Shown: positions 1-6,466, counted from the first letter of the stretch. The stretch: 7,237 bases of DNA from SAR202 cluster bacterium (GCA_030743915.1 JASLRP010000087.1:1-7237); one strand, 5' to 3'. Translations and numbers: made by a program. The notes: generated from the sequence alone by a model not told the origin.

Positions 1-1204
1 CGAGGCCCACTGGGTGGCGACGCAGATGGTTGGGTGTTTTGGACAGTCCGAATATCAGTCCTGGGTAGGATTGAGGCCCCGTGTCAGGGCTGGTCAACTC
101 CTCGAAGAAACCTCGTTCGTTGAGATGGACGCAGGCGTAGGCGTCTGCCTCGTTCTGGACCGGACCGGCTGGGACGCCCGCATTCTGGAGCCGATGGAAC
201 AGATCGTAACGTTCCTGAGTTCTGGTCCATTCGGTGATGTGGCCATCCAACTCGTCTTGATTCTGCCACCGGCTCACCGGATCGCCGAACTTTGGGTCCG
301 ACACCCAATCGGGATTGCCCAGAACCTCGCATAACCCCGCCCACTCCTCCTCGGTCCCGACATCGATGACTATCCAGCGGTCGTCTCCCTGGCAGGGATA
401 GGCATTGTGGGGAGCGTGAGAGCGATGGCGGTTGCCCTGAGGTTCGGTAACCCGACCGTTCATGGAGTAGTCCATGATGAACTCTCCCATGTAGGGAATG
501 AACCCCTCTGCCAGCGCCATTTCGATCTGCTGGCCTTTGCCGGTGCGTTTGCGTTGTCGCAGCGCCAACATCACGGCGAATGCTCCCTGGACTCCCGCCG
601 CCGCATCGCCTGTGAAGGATTCTCCGGTCATCGAGGGGTCCAGGTTCGGGTAGCCTCGGATGTGGTGGTGCCCGGCCATGCCCTCCATGTGGGTGCCGAA
701 GGTGCGGTAGTTCTTGTACGGCCCGTCCAGACCATAGCCCGGCATGCGGAGCATTATGAGCTTTGGATTGACCTTGGACAGTTCTTCGTAGGTCGCGTGG
801 GCCCGTTCGATGGTCTCCGGGACGTTGTTCTCAACGAACACGTCCGACTCTGCGATGAGACGTCGAAACATGCCCTGGCCTTCGGGAGTCATGATATCCA
901 GAGTGATGCTCCGCTTGTTCCGGGCATGGCTGTTAAAAGCGGGCGAGCGGTTGTATGGTTTTTCACCGGCCTCATTGTCGGGGAAGGACATGAACAACGC
1001 GCTGCCAGTGCCCTTGGCCCTATCCACCTGTGCCTGGGTGATGTGGGCGGCGCTGCCTCGTGTCGAGGGCTGCATGCGGCTCCGAGGCTCTACTCGGATA
1101 ACCTCCGCTCCCCACTCTGCCAGAAGTTGGGTGCAGTGCGGGCCTGCCCAAACCAGGGTCACGTCAACTACTCGAATTCCTTCCAACGGGAGTTTCTTGC
1201 TCAT
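1..1204 (-). CDS. Class III CoA-transferase (CaiB/BaiF family), catalytic Asp present; 3' end outside window
   Basis: The frame is open from an ATG at 1204 to the left edge (401 codons seen, no stop), so the C-terminus is missing. Family enzymes move CoA between acyl-CoA and a free carboxylic acid through an Asp-acyl anhydride. Seen: the N-terminal CoA-binding signature (AGPHCTQLLAEWGAEVIRVE, residues 20-39), NKRSITLD (97-104), ENNVPETIERAH (125-136), and GDAAAGVQ with D200 exactly 21 residues before TGKGQ (221-225). This is the same spacing as catalytic Asp169 in formyl-CoA transferase Frc. Between the VEP and NKRS motifs it carries roughly 26 residues more than the paralogue at 2038-3243. 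I recall such an insertion from benzylsuccinate CoA-transferase-like members, a weak memory. A good ribosome site (AGAGGA, 1212-1217, 7 nt spacing) supports the start. It follows the methyltransferase by 28 bases in an apparent operon. The substrate cannot be told from sequence. Confidence 0.93.
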   Translation of the reverse strand, partial: MSKKLPLEGIRVVDVTLVWAGPHCTQLLAEWGAEVIRVEPRSRMQPSTRGSAAHITQAQVDRAKGTGSALFMSFPDNEAGEKPYNRSPAFNSHARNKRSITLDIMTPEGQGMFRRLIAESDVFVENNVPETIERAHATYEELSKVNPKLIMLRMPGYGLDGPYKNYRTFGTHMEGMAGHHHIRGYPNLDPSMTGESFTGDAAAGVQGAFAVMLALRQRKRTGKGQQIEMALAEGFIPYMGEFIMDYSMNGRVTEPQGNRHRSHAPHNAYPCQGDDRWIVIDVGTEEEWAGLCEVLGNPDWVSDPKFGDPVSRWQNQDELDGHITEWTRTQERYDLFHRLQNAGVPAGPVQNEADAYACVHLNERGFFEELTSPDTGPQSYPGLIFGLSKTPNHLRRHPVGL

Positions 1205-1232
1205 TCGAACTTCCTCTAAGGTTGCGGTAAAC

Positions 1233-2036
1233 TCAGGGTTTTGCTGCCTTTGTCGCCATGTAGGATGGCATGTACTTCCTGACAGGGTCGTCTTTTCGAT
1301 AGTCCTCGTAAAAACCTGCGATCAGGAATCCTGCGTCGATCTGCCCGCCCAACTGGTCATCCAGGGTGTGGCTGAACTCCAGAGGGTCATCCGGCCCGTA
1401 AATGTCGATCCTCTCTTCCTCGGTGATGCTGGTCACGTCGGAGTAGGGGAGGGAATATTTCACCTGGATAATGCCCTGGTCGTTAATCAGTTTTTCGTCA
1501 AAGGTGTACATGACGGGATTGACGATTCCCGCCAGCATCGTTCCGCCGTGTTTCAGGACGCGGAACGCCTCGTTCCACACGGGCCTGATGTCCGGCACGA
1601 AGATGTTGGAGACCGGATGGAAGATGAGGTCGAAGCGCTCGTCCTGAAAGGCGCTCAGGTCTCTCATATCGCCTTCAACCGTGGTCAGATCGAGGTTGTG
1701 TCTCTGCGCTGCTATCCGGTCATTTTCAAGTTGCCTGGGCGAGTTGTCGAACACGGTGACACGGGCGCCCGCCGCGGCCAGGACCGGCCCCTGCTGTCCG
1801 CCACCGGACGCCAGGCACAGGACGTCCAGACCGTCCAGTTCAGGAAACCAGTCCCTGGGCACGGATTTTGAATCGGTCAGCAGAACATCCCACACCCCGC
1901 GCCGTGCGTCCTCGATAACCTGATCGCTGGATGGCACGGTCCATTCGTTGCCGTTCTCGACCTGTCGGTCCCATGCGGCGCGGTTGTAGGCTCGGATGTT
2001 TTCTGTGTTTTTCAGGTCCGTATCCAATTTTGACAA
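1233..2036 (-). CDS. Class I SAM-dependent methyltransferase
   Basis: 267 residues with a Rossmann-type methyltransferase core of the Methyltransf_11/25 kind. Motif I, the SAM-binding loop, is VLCLASGGGQQ (residues 72-82). The acidic residue expected after strand 2 is D97 in VTVFDNS. EGDMRDL (121-127) fits the adenine-contacting motif, FDLIFHPVSN (135-144) is motif IV, and WNEAFRVLKHGGTML (154-168) is the motif before strand 5. The C-terminal third (about 175-267) is acidic and probably forms the acceptor-binding part; the acceptor is unknown. Translation appears to start at TTG (2034-2036), one base after the stop of the upstream CoA-transferase. No good ribosome site lies at the right distance, so translational coupling is likely; another TTG three codons in is a possible alternative. 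Its position between two CoA-transferases suggests a role on the same substrate, but this is inference. Confidence 0.93.
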   Translation of the reverse strand: MSKLDTDLKNTENIRAYNRAAWDRQVENGNEWTVPSSDQVIEDARRGVWDVLLTDSKSVPRDWFPELDGLDVLCLASGGGQQGPVLAAAGARVTVFDNSPRQLENDRIAAQRHNLDLTTVEGDMRDLSAFQDERFDLIFHPVSNIFVPDIRPVWNEAFRVLKHGGTMLAGIVNPVMYTFDEKLINDQGIIQVKYSLPYSDVTSITEEERIDIYGPDDPLEFSHTLDDQLGGQIDAGFLIAGFYEDYRKDDPVRKYMPSYMATKAAKP

Positions 2037-2037
2037 T

Positions 2038-3243
2038 CTAAATCGCGCCAGATTCTCTCAGGAGTGAAATGTCCTGTTTTGATCGTCCCAGGCTCTCTAA
2101 CACCTCCACGGTGTGCTGGCCCAGCAGAGGGGCCGCGTTGCGGGGCGGGAGTTCTGCCCCAGACATTTTGAAGGGGCGGCCCGTGTACTTGAGTTCTCCG
2201 GTCTCTGGATGGTCTATGGAATCCCAAAAGTCCCGGTGCTCAAAGTGAGGGTCTCCGAAAATGTCCTCCACGGTGTTGATGGGGCCGGCAAGAAGCTGGT
2301 GATCCTGGGCATCTTTGACCGCCTCCAGCTTGGTGCGCTCCATCAGCCACGGAAAGTAGAACTCGTCGAAGGCCATTGCCACTTCTGGGTCAGACCGACC
2401 GGAAGGGTCGGTGAATTTTGGGTCGTCGGCAAGTTCCGGGTGGCCTATCATTTCTGCGATGTTCTTGAATCGAGGGCCGAATCCCATGATGTTCACAAAA
2501 CCATCGGCGCAGGGTTTGGTTCCAGACGCCACACGGTATCCGGGGTCGGGCCTGGAGTATGATTCTCCAGTGTAGGCGTGGGCCGTCAGATATATGACGC
2601 GCCGGTCCCGGAATCCTGCCTGAGTTTCGTAAATGGATGTGTCAACGTGCTGGCCCTCTCCGGTGTCCTCGGCTTCCCAGAGGGCAACCATCGTAGCGTA
2701 GGCGGCGACAGAGCCGGCGTGCGTAGCAACGATGTTTCCGGCCAGCTTCAGCGGCTCGTAATCGGCGTGGCCGGTGATGTTCATCGGCCCGCCCATGGCA
2801 TAGGCAACGATATCGCTGGACTTCATGTCGCGGTAAGGGCCGGTCTGCCCGAAGTTGGAGATGGACGTCAGCACGACAGCGGGGTTGATCTTTTCGAGAA
2901 CGTCGTATCCCAACCCCAGAGCGTCCATATGGCCTGGTCGGAAATTTTCGATCACGATGTCCGATTCGCGGGCCAGTTCCTTCACAATGCCCAGACCGTT
3001 GGCGTGCTTGAGGTTGACGGTCATGCTTCGCTTGTTGGTGTTGAGGTGCAGGAACAGGCCGCTTTTTTCAGGATGAGGCACGTCATTCTGAAAAGGCCCC
3101 ATAGAGCGGGCGGGGTCACCCGAAGGCCGTTCGACCTTGATGACATCAGCGCCATAGTCGGCCAGTAGTTTCGTGCATTGCGGCCCTGCGACGTGATGGG
3201 TAAGGTCCAGCACCCGGACGCCTTCAAGCGCGTTGTCGAACAT
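2038..3243 (-). CDS. Class III CoA-transferase family protein (CaiB/BaiF) lacking the catalytic Asp
   Basis: A complete 401-residue member of the CaiB/BaiF family, normal in length. Seen: the N-terminal signature (AGPQCTKLLADYGADVIKVE, residues 19-38), NTNKRSMTVNL (68-78), ENFRPGHMDALGLGYDVL (99-116), TGEGQHVDTS (194-203) and the C-terminal PLLGQHTVEVL (372-382). At the position of the nucleophilic Asp (21 residues before TGEGQ, four before a conserved Gly) it has A173 in VATHAG, and no other Asp lies nearby. It may therefore be an inactive or structural subunit, perhaps partnering the Asp-containing paralogue two genes downstream; family enzymes are interlocked dimers and heteromeric examples such as BbsEF and SmtAB are known. 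The ATG at 3243 has GAGGTG (3253-3258) nine bases upstream. It is first in the three-gene set and lies 65 bases after comEC. The catalytic-residue statement is observed; the subunit role is inferred. Confidence 0.94.
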   Translation of the reverse strand: MFDNALEGVRVLDLTHHVAGPQCTKLLADYGADVIKVERPSGDPARSMGPFQNDVPHPEKSGLFLHLNTNKRSMTVNLKHANGLGIVKELARESDIVIENFRPGHMDALGLGYDVLEKINPAVVLTSISNFGQTGPYRDMKSSDIVAYAMGGPMNITGHADYEPLKLAGNIVATHAGSVAAYATMVALWEAEDTGEGQHVDTSIYETQAGFRDRRVIYLTAHAYTGESYSRPDPGYRVASGTKPCADGFVNIMGFGPRFKNIAEMIGHPELADDPKFTDPSGRSDPEVAMAFDEFYFPWLMERTKLEAVKDAQDHQLLAGPINTVEDIFGDPHFEHRDFWDSIDHPETGELKYTGRPFKMSGAELPPRNAAPLLGQHTVEVLESLGRSKQDISLLRESGAI

Positions 3244-3273
3244 GGTTATTCACACCTCTCTGCGTGGCGACGG

Positions 3274-3301
3274 CTTATCGTGGAGTTCGTGGGGATGGCA
3301 A
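3274..3301 (-). promoter_or_regulatory. Candidate promoter for the CoA-transferase/methyltransferase set
   Basis: On the minus strand a TTGCCA box (3296-3301, five of six to the -35 consensus) and a GATAAG box (3274-3279, four of six to -10) are separated by 16 bases. Transcription would start near 3267, giving a leader of about 24 bases that includes the ribosome site of the gene starting at 3243. It sits wholly in the short gap after comEC, so the set could be expressed independently of comEC. I see no terminator hairpin in this gap, so read-through is also possible. Confidence 0.35.
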
Positions 3302-3308
3302 CACGCTA

Positions 3309-5783
3309 TCAGCGAACAACGGACCCGTCAAGCGGTCGGCGCTGGGAATCGACGGAAAGAGTTTTCCCGTCAGATATCACAGTTATGGAGCCGTGGTCTC
3401 TGGTCACATATATTGGCGATTCTGGGACTCGCTGGGCCAGTGTGTCCAGAGTTTCCTGGTGGGGATGACCGAAACGATTGTCCGGCCCTGCCGAAATGAC
3501 GACGACGTCAGGCGACACCGCCGATATGAAGTCACCGGCGCTGGAACTGCGACTTCCGTGGTGCGCCGCTTTGAGAACGTTACTTTCGATGGGCGTTCCG
3601 TTGCGTATCATTAAACGCTCTCCCACCCTGAACGTGTCGCCGGCCAACATGAAACTCACGGAACCGTACACCAACCGAATGGCGACAGAAGCGTTGTCGA
3701 TGTCGGAGGTTGTGCTGGTGAGCAAAACGTCCGGAGGCCCCAGGATTTCGATAAACACCCCATCGTCGAAGGCTATGACCTGGCCTGGCAGGGCGTTGAG
3801 CATCGAGGCGCCCTCTTGAGACACAGCCTGCCGCCATTCGGCGTTCTGGGCGCTGTCGATGTCGAAATCGCGTTGAAGGATGCGCTTCACGTCATAGCGG
3901 CGCAGGATTTCGGTAAGACCGACCACGTGGTCGCTGTGGGGATGGGTCAAGATCACGAGGTCGAGGGACCGCTCCCAGAACCGGAGCGAGTCGCTCATCA
4001 CTCGCGCGGCCCGGACAGCATCTGGGCCGCCATCGACGACGATACGGTGGCCTCCAGGCGTGGTAATAACGGTCATGTCGCCCTGTCCCACATCGGCGAA
4101 CACCACTCGCAGGCGGCCATCGGGCTGTGTGAGGACGGCGGTCCACGCGATTCCGGCCATCGCCAACGTCACGACTACGACCTGCCACGGAATCCTGCCC
4201 GAGACCATCCATCCACTCACATCCACGGCCCGCAACATCTGCGACGAAGACGGCATCCTGCGACGTTGGGTCCGAACCAACGTCAACACGACGATCACGC
4301 CGTAGTACCCGACGACCCAATAATAGGCGACATTGCCGGTCTGCCAGACCGCCCCAGGATACCGAGATGCCACCGACGAGACGTTCACGACGTATGCCGA
4401 GGACACCCAAGCGACCCAACTGAACGGTTGAGCCGCCGTCTCGCTGAACAGTCCTATCGAAGCCGCCAGCGCATGGGAAACTAATGCCAGCGGAATGGCG
4501 AGCATGGACAGCATCGTTGCTGGCAAGCCGACCAGAGAGACCTGCTCAAAATAGAAACCGACCAGCGGCAATGTGGCCAGGGTCGCGACAATCGTGATCG
4601 ACGCGCTGTCCACGATCAGTCGGGATATGACTGGGAAGAAGCTTTCTCGTTCCTGTGACACGCCCAGTCCTGCCTGAATACTGTCGGATAGAGGTTCGTA
4701 GAACAAGGCGATTCCGGTCATGGCGGCAAAGCTGAGTTGGAACGAGACGCTGAACAATACCCTCGGATCCACCGCCACCATGAGGGCCGCCGCCAATGCC
4801 AGCGCAGGCATAGTTGAGCGAGGCCGACCCACGGCCAACGCTCCCAGGAATGCTGTCCCCATGATGGCCGCTCTCACGACGGAAGGTGAAGCGCCGGCGA
4901 TCAGCGTGTAGCCCCATATCAACAGCAAAGGCGCTATCAGATAAACCTGATAGCGTCGTCCGAAAGCCACCGCGCTGAGGGCCAACCCGATGCCGAGCAA
5001 GACACCGACGTGAAGCCCGGAAATCGCCAGAATGTGGGACGTTCCGGAAGCTCGGAAGCTCTCGGTGATGTCATCAGGCAGGTTGTATCGAATGCCCAGC
5101 AATACCGCCTGCCCGAAAGAGGCCTCAGGTTCCGGGACCGTGAGGGCCAGCGAATCCGAGAGACGATGTCGAGTCTCAAAAAGCCATCGGTAGAAAGCCA
5201 GGCCTTCTCCCTCGCTCACCAACTCGACCCTGGGGAACGACATCACAGTATCAACGCCCTGACGGGCGAGAAGGGCGGGGTAGTCGAAGTCGTCGAGTTC
5301 GGGAGGAGGCTCCAGAGTGCCCGTCAACATGAGGCGATCGCCGTATCGGAAGAAGGGGCGTTCTCTGATCTCGACCAATTCGACATTCTGCTGAATGGTC
5401 ACCAGCGCCGTCGCGTCAGTCGGCGCCCACGGAGCTTTGTCCTGGTCCCACCTGACACGCTCGACCGACAGCCGGATGCGCGTGGCCTCGCCTGCGGCAT
5501 TTGGATCATTCAGGACCACGCCCTCCACCTGGACTCCTGGCGCTCCGTGGAATCGAGATAGCTCGGAAATCGTTCCAAACTCCACCATTGAGGCCCGCCA
5601 TATGCCCAATACGAAGAATGGCAGCATGAGAAGAGGAAGGAGCCGCCATCGCATGGTGAAGGCCAGGCCGACGCCAGAAAGAGACGCCACGAGAAACAGC
5701 GCGCTCGCCATCATCGGGATGTTCGTGTTGACCCCGATGATGATGCCGCAGACAAAACCAGCAGATAGAACTGGGAGTCTCAA
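3309..5783 (-). CDS. comEC: ComEC/Rec2 family DNA-uptake channel protein
   Basis: 824 residues, full length for ComEC, the inner-membrane channel that carries single-stranded transforming DNA into the cytoplasm. Order: three hydrophobic N-terminal segments (about 5-21, 24-44, 46-66); a soluble DUF4131/OB-like part (about 80-190); the Competence domain (about 220-500) with the hallmark SGTSHILAISGLHVG (246-260) and several membrane helices; then a metallo-beta-lactamase-like domain (about 555-805). The last has DVGQGD (564-569), a complete HPHSDH metal site (614-619), AGD with D716, and KAAHHGS (738-744), so it looks catalytically intact and could act as the nuclease proposed for ComEC. Translation starts at TTG (5781-5783); an in-frame stop lies five codons upstream and AAAGAG at 5791-5796 is a modest ribosome site. 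No comEA or other competence gene adjoins it here, so active competence is not shown. Confidence 0.97.
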   Translation of the reverse strand: MRLPVLSAGFVCGIIIGVNTNIPMMASALFLVASLSGVGLAFTMRWRLLPLLMLPFFVLGIWRASMVEFGTISELSRFHGAPGVQVEGVVLNDPNAAGEATRIRLSVERVRWDQDKAPWAPTDATALVTIQQNVELVEIRERPFFRYGDRLMLTGTLEPPPELDDFDYPALLARQGVDTVMSFPRVELVSEGEGLAFYRWLFETRHRLSDSLALTVPEPEASFGQAVLLGIRYNLPDDITESFRASGTSHILAISGLHVGVLLGIGLALSAVAFGRRYQVYLIAPLLLIWGYTLIAGASPSVVRAAIMGTAFLGALAVGRPRSTMPALALAAALMVAVDPRVLFSVSFQLSFAAMTGIALFYEPLSDSIQAGLGVSQERESFFPVISRLIVDSASITIVATLATLPLVGFYFEQVSLVGLPATMLSMLAIPLALVSHALAASIGLFSETAAQPFSWVAWVSSAYVVNVSSVASRYPGAVWQTGNVAYYWVVGYYGVIVVLTLVRTQRRRMPSSSQMLRAVDVSGWMVSGRIPWQVVVVTLAMAGIAWTAVLTQPDGRLRVVFADVGQGDMTVITTPGGHRIVVDGGPDAVRAARVMSDSLRFWERSLDLVILTHPHSDHVVGLTEILRRYDVKRILQRDFDIDSAQNAEWRQAVSQEGASMLNALPGQVIAFDDGVFIEILGPPDVLLTSTTSDIDNASVAIRLVYGSVSFMLAGDTFRVGERLMIRNGTPIESNVLKAAHHGSRSSSAGDFISAVSPDVVVISAGPDNRFGHPHQETLDTLAQRVPESPIYVTRDHGSITVISDGKTLSVDSQRRPLDGSVVR

Positions 5784-5817
5784 GTCGTTGCTCTTTCACG
5801 CTCCGAATGACGCACTG

Positions 5818-5826
5818 AGTTTACCA
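5818..5826 (-). promoter_or_regulatory. Possible extended -10 element upstream of comEC
   Basis: On the minus strand TGG directly precedes TAAACT (four of six to the -10 consensus), the layout of an extended -10. It would give a leader of about 28 bases to the TTG start at 5783. No convincing -35 box lies at the usual spacing, so this is tentative. Confidence 0.22.
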
Positions 5827-5858
5827 CCTGCGCTAGAATCAAACGCATGAGCAGTATG

Positions 5859-5864
5859 TAAAAT
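5859..5864 (+). promoter_or_regulatory. Possible -10 box for the first glycine-zipper gene
   Basis: In the 114-base divergent gap (5784-5897) the plus strand has TAAAAT (five of six to the -10 consensus), about 34 bases before the ATG at 5898. A second candidate, TAGAAT, is at 5834-5839. Neither has a clear -35 box, so the choice between them is open. Confidence 0.2.
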
Positions 5865-5897
5865 GCGCGCAACTTGAGAAACTGGGGAGAGTGAAGT

Positions 5898-6062
5898 ATG
5901 AATATGGGTGTATGGGTCGCCATCGGGGCCGGAGTTGGAGCGGCGCTCATGGCGGTGACGGACCAGCCTTTCTGGATAGCTATCGGGGTTGCCGTCGGGG
6001 CTAGCATGGGAGCCGCAACGACAGCTAAAAAAGGCGATGAGGACAAAAGCGAGGAGGAATGA
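5898..6062 (+). CDS. Small glycine-zipper membrane protein (54 aa), first of a tandem pair
   Basis: A 54-residue product, no homologue named with certainty. It has two hydrophobic stretches (about 4-20 and 25-40) joined by the short polar turn TDQP (21-24), then a charged acidic tail (KKGDEDKSEEE, 44-54), as in a small two-helix membrane hairpin. Helix 2 has a perfect G30-xxx-G34-xxx-G38 zipper and helix 1 has G10-xxx-G14, patterns known to pack helices tightly. Residues 6-20 and 26-40 match at 8 of 15 positions, an internal repeat with a 20-residue period. It shares 20 of the first 41 residues, without gaps, with the product of the gene ending at 6454, which is the best evidence that both are real. 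The start is fixed by GGGGAG (5884-5889, 8 nt spacing) and by an in-frame stop at 5892. There is no secretion leader or neighbouring immunity or transport gene. Function unknown. Confidence 0.8.
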   Translation: MNMGVWVAIGAGVGAALMAVTDQPFWIAIGVAVGASMGAATTAKKGDEDKSEEE

Positions 6063-6207
6063 CGACATCTCGCCTGCTCATTTGGAGCGGGAATCTCAGA
6101 TACCTTCCAGGCGTCCCCACCTTGCTTTGGGCAAAACCATAATGTGTCATCCAGGCGACAGTATCCGAACGCTCATTCGAGAGATAATTATTCAACTCAA
6201 TCGTTAA

Positions 6208-6237
6208 GGTGATGGCGCAATCACCCGATCTGGTGAC
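6208..6237 (+). promoter_or_regulatory. Mutually exclusive small hairpins upstream of the second glycine-zipper gene
   Basis: Three elements follow each other: GGTGAT (6208-6213), ATCACC (6220-6225) and GGTGAC (6232-6237). The middle one can pair perfectly over six bases with the first (six-base loop) or over five bases with the third (six-base loop), but not with both. It lies about 46 bases before the ATG at 6284 and, if transcribed, would be in the leader. The stems are short, so this may be chance or a dyad bound by a protein rather than a riboregulator. Confidence 0.25.
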
Positions 6238-6273
6238 GACTCAATCTGGCTGGACGGCTTAAACTGGCTGTGG

Positions 6274-6278
6274 GGAGG
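6274..6278 (+). promoter_or_regulatory. Strong ribosome binding site deciding the start of the second glycine-zipper gene
   Basis: GGAGG five bases before the ATG at 6284 is the closest match to the anti-Shine-Dalgarno core that I see in the window. It argues for the upstream start. A weaker GGGAG (6293-6297) sits seven bases before the in-frame ATG at 6305. Confidence 0.6.
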
Positions 6279-6283
6279 GTAAA

Positions 6284-6454
6284 ATGATCTTAGGGAGATA
6301 CCAGATGAGCCTGGGCATTTGGCTTGCCTGCGGTGTGGTAGTCGGCGCGATAGTAATGGCCGTCACTGGCGAAGGTTGGTGGCTTGGCATCGGCGCAGGC
6401 GTCGGCACCGTTATGGGAACCAACACGATAGAGAGCGGCAACGACGGAGACTGA
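6284..6454 (+). CDS. Small glycine-zipper membrane protein (56 aa, or 49 aa from 6305), second of a tandem pair
   Basis: The paralogue of the product at 5898-6062. Counting from the in-frame ATG at 6305, which aligns with the first residue of that protein, there are 49 residues. These form two hydrophobic stretches (4-20, 25-39) around the turn TGEG, then a short acidic tail (ESGNDGD). G30-xxx-G34-xxx-G38 and G10-xxx-G14 are both kept, as are W6, W26, MAVT (18-21) and T41. The repeat halves 6-20 and 26-40 match at 5 of 15 positions, so the internal duplication is more worn than in the first copy. The ATG at 6284 has the better ribosome site and would add seven residues (MILGRYQ); conservation with the paralogue favours 6305. 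The stop is 12 bases from the end of the convergent phosphoribosyltransferase gene. Function unknown; a membrane-packing, holin-like, toxin-like or bacteriocin-like role is possible, but nothing here selects one. Confidence 0.77.
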   Translation: MILGRYQMSLGIWLACGVVVGAIVMAVTGEGWWLGIGAGVGTVMGTNTIESGNDGD

Positions 6455-6466
6455 ATACATTCGAGA

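Larger units (their letters stand above)
6063..6283 (+). other. 221-base spacer between the two glycine-zipper genes
   Basis: No coding potential that I trust. It contains CCAGGCG twice (6107-6113 and 6151-6157), with CGCCTG at 6071-6076 as a possible pairing partner of the first. ACTCAATC also occurs twice (6195-6202 and 6239-6246). A hairpin switch-like element lies at 6208-6237. The A+T-rich stretch at 6181-6200 may belong to a promoter, but no -35/-10 pair at proper spacing is visible. No poly-T terminator follows the first gene, so the two genes could share a transcript. Confidence 0.4.

Noticed and set aside
407..1871. Long plus-strand open frames (407-1219 and 810-1871) opposite the CoA-transferase and methyltransferase genes
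   Set aside because: They are antisense to well-supported family genes, show no domain, and one runs across two genes and their spacer. This is expected in G+C-rich coding DNA.
3816..5561. Plus-strand open frames inside comEC (such as 3816-4484 and 5010-5561)
   Set aside because: They lie fully inside the comEC frame and their products are rich in His, Arg and Asp without motifs; shadows of the real gene.
5780..6068. Minus-strand frames opposite the first glycine-zipper gene, rich in Pro, Thr and Ala
   Set aside because: A Gly/Ala/Val-rich gene gives Pro/Thr/Ala-rich antisense. The plus-strand reading has a ribosome site and a paralogue; these do not.
6063..6283. CCAGGCG and ACTCAATC repeats as a CRISPR or mobile-element trace
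   Set aside because: Only two short copies of each without regular spacing or longer flanking identity; chance is a sufficient explanation.
5898..6454. Calling the glycine-zipper pair a two-peptide bacteriocin
   Set aside because: GxxxG motifs fit, but there is no double-glycine leader, immunity gene or ABC transporter nearby.
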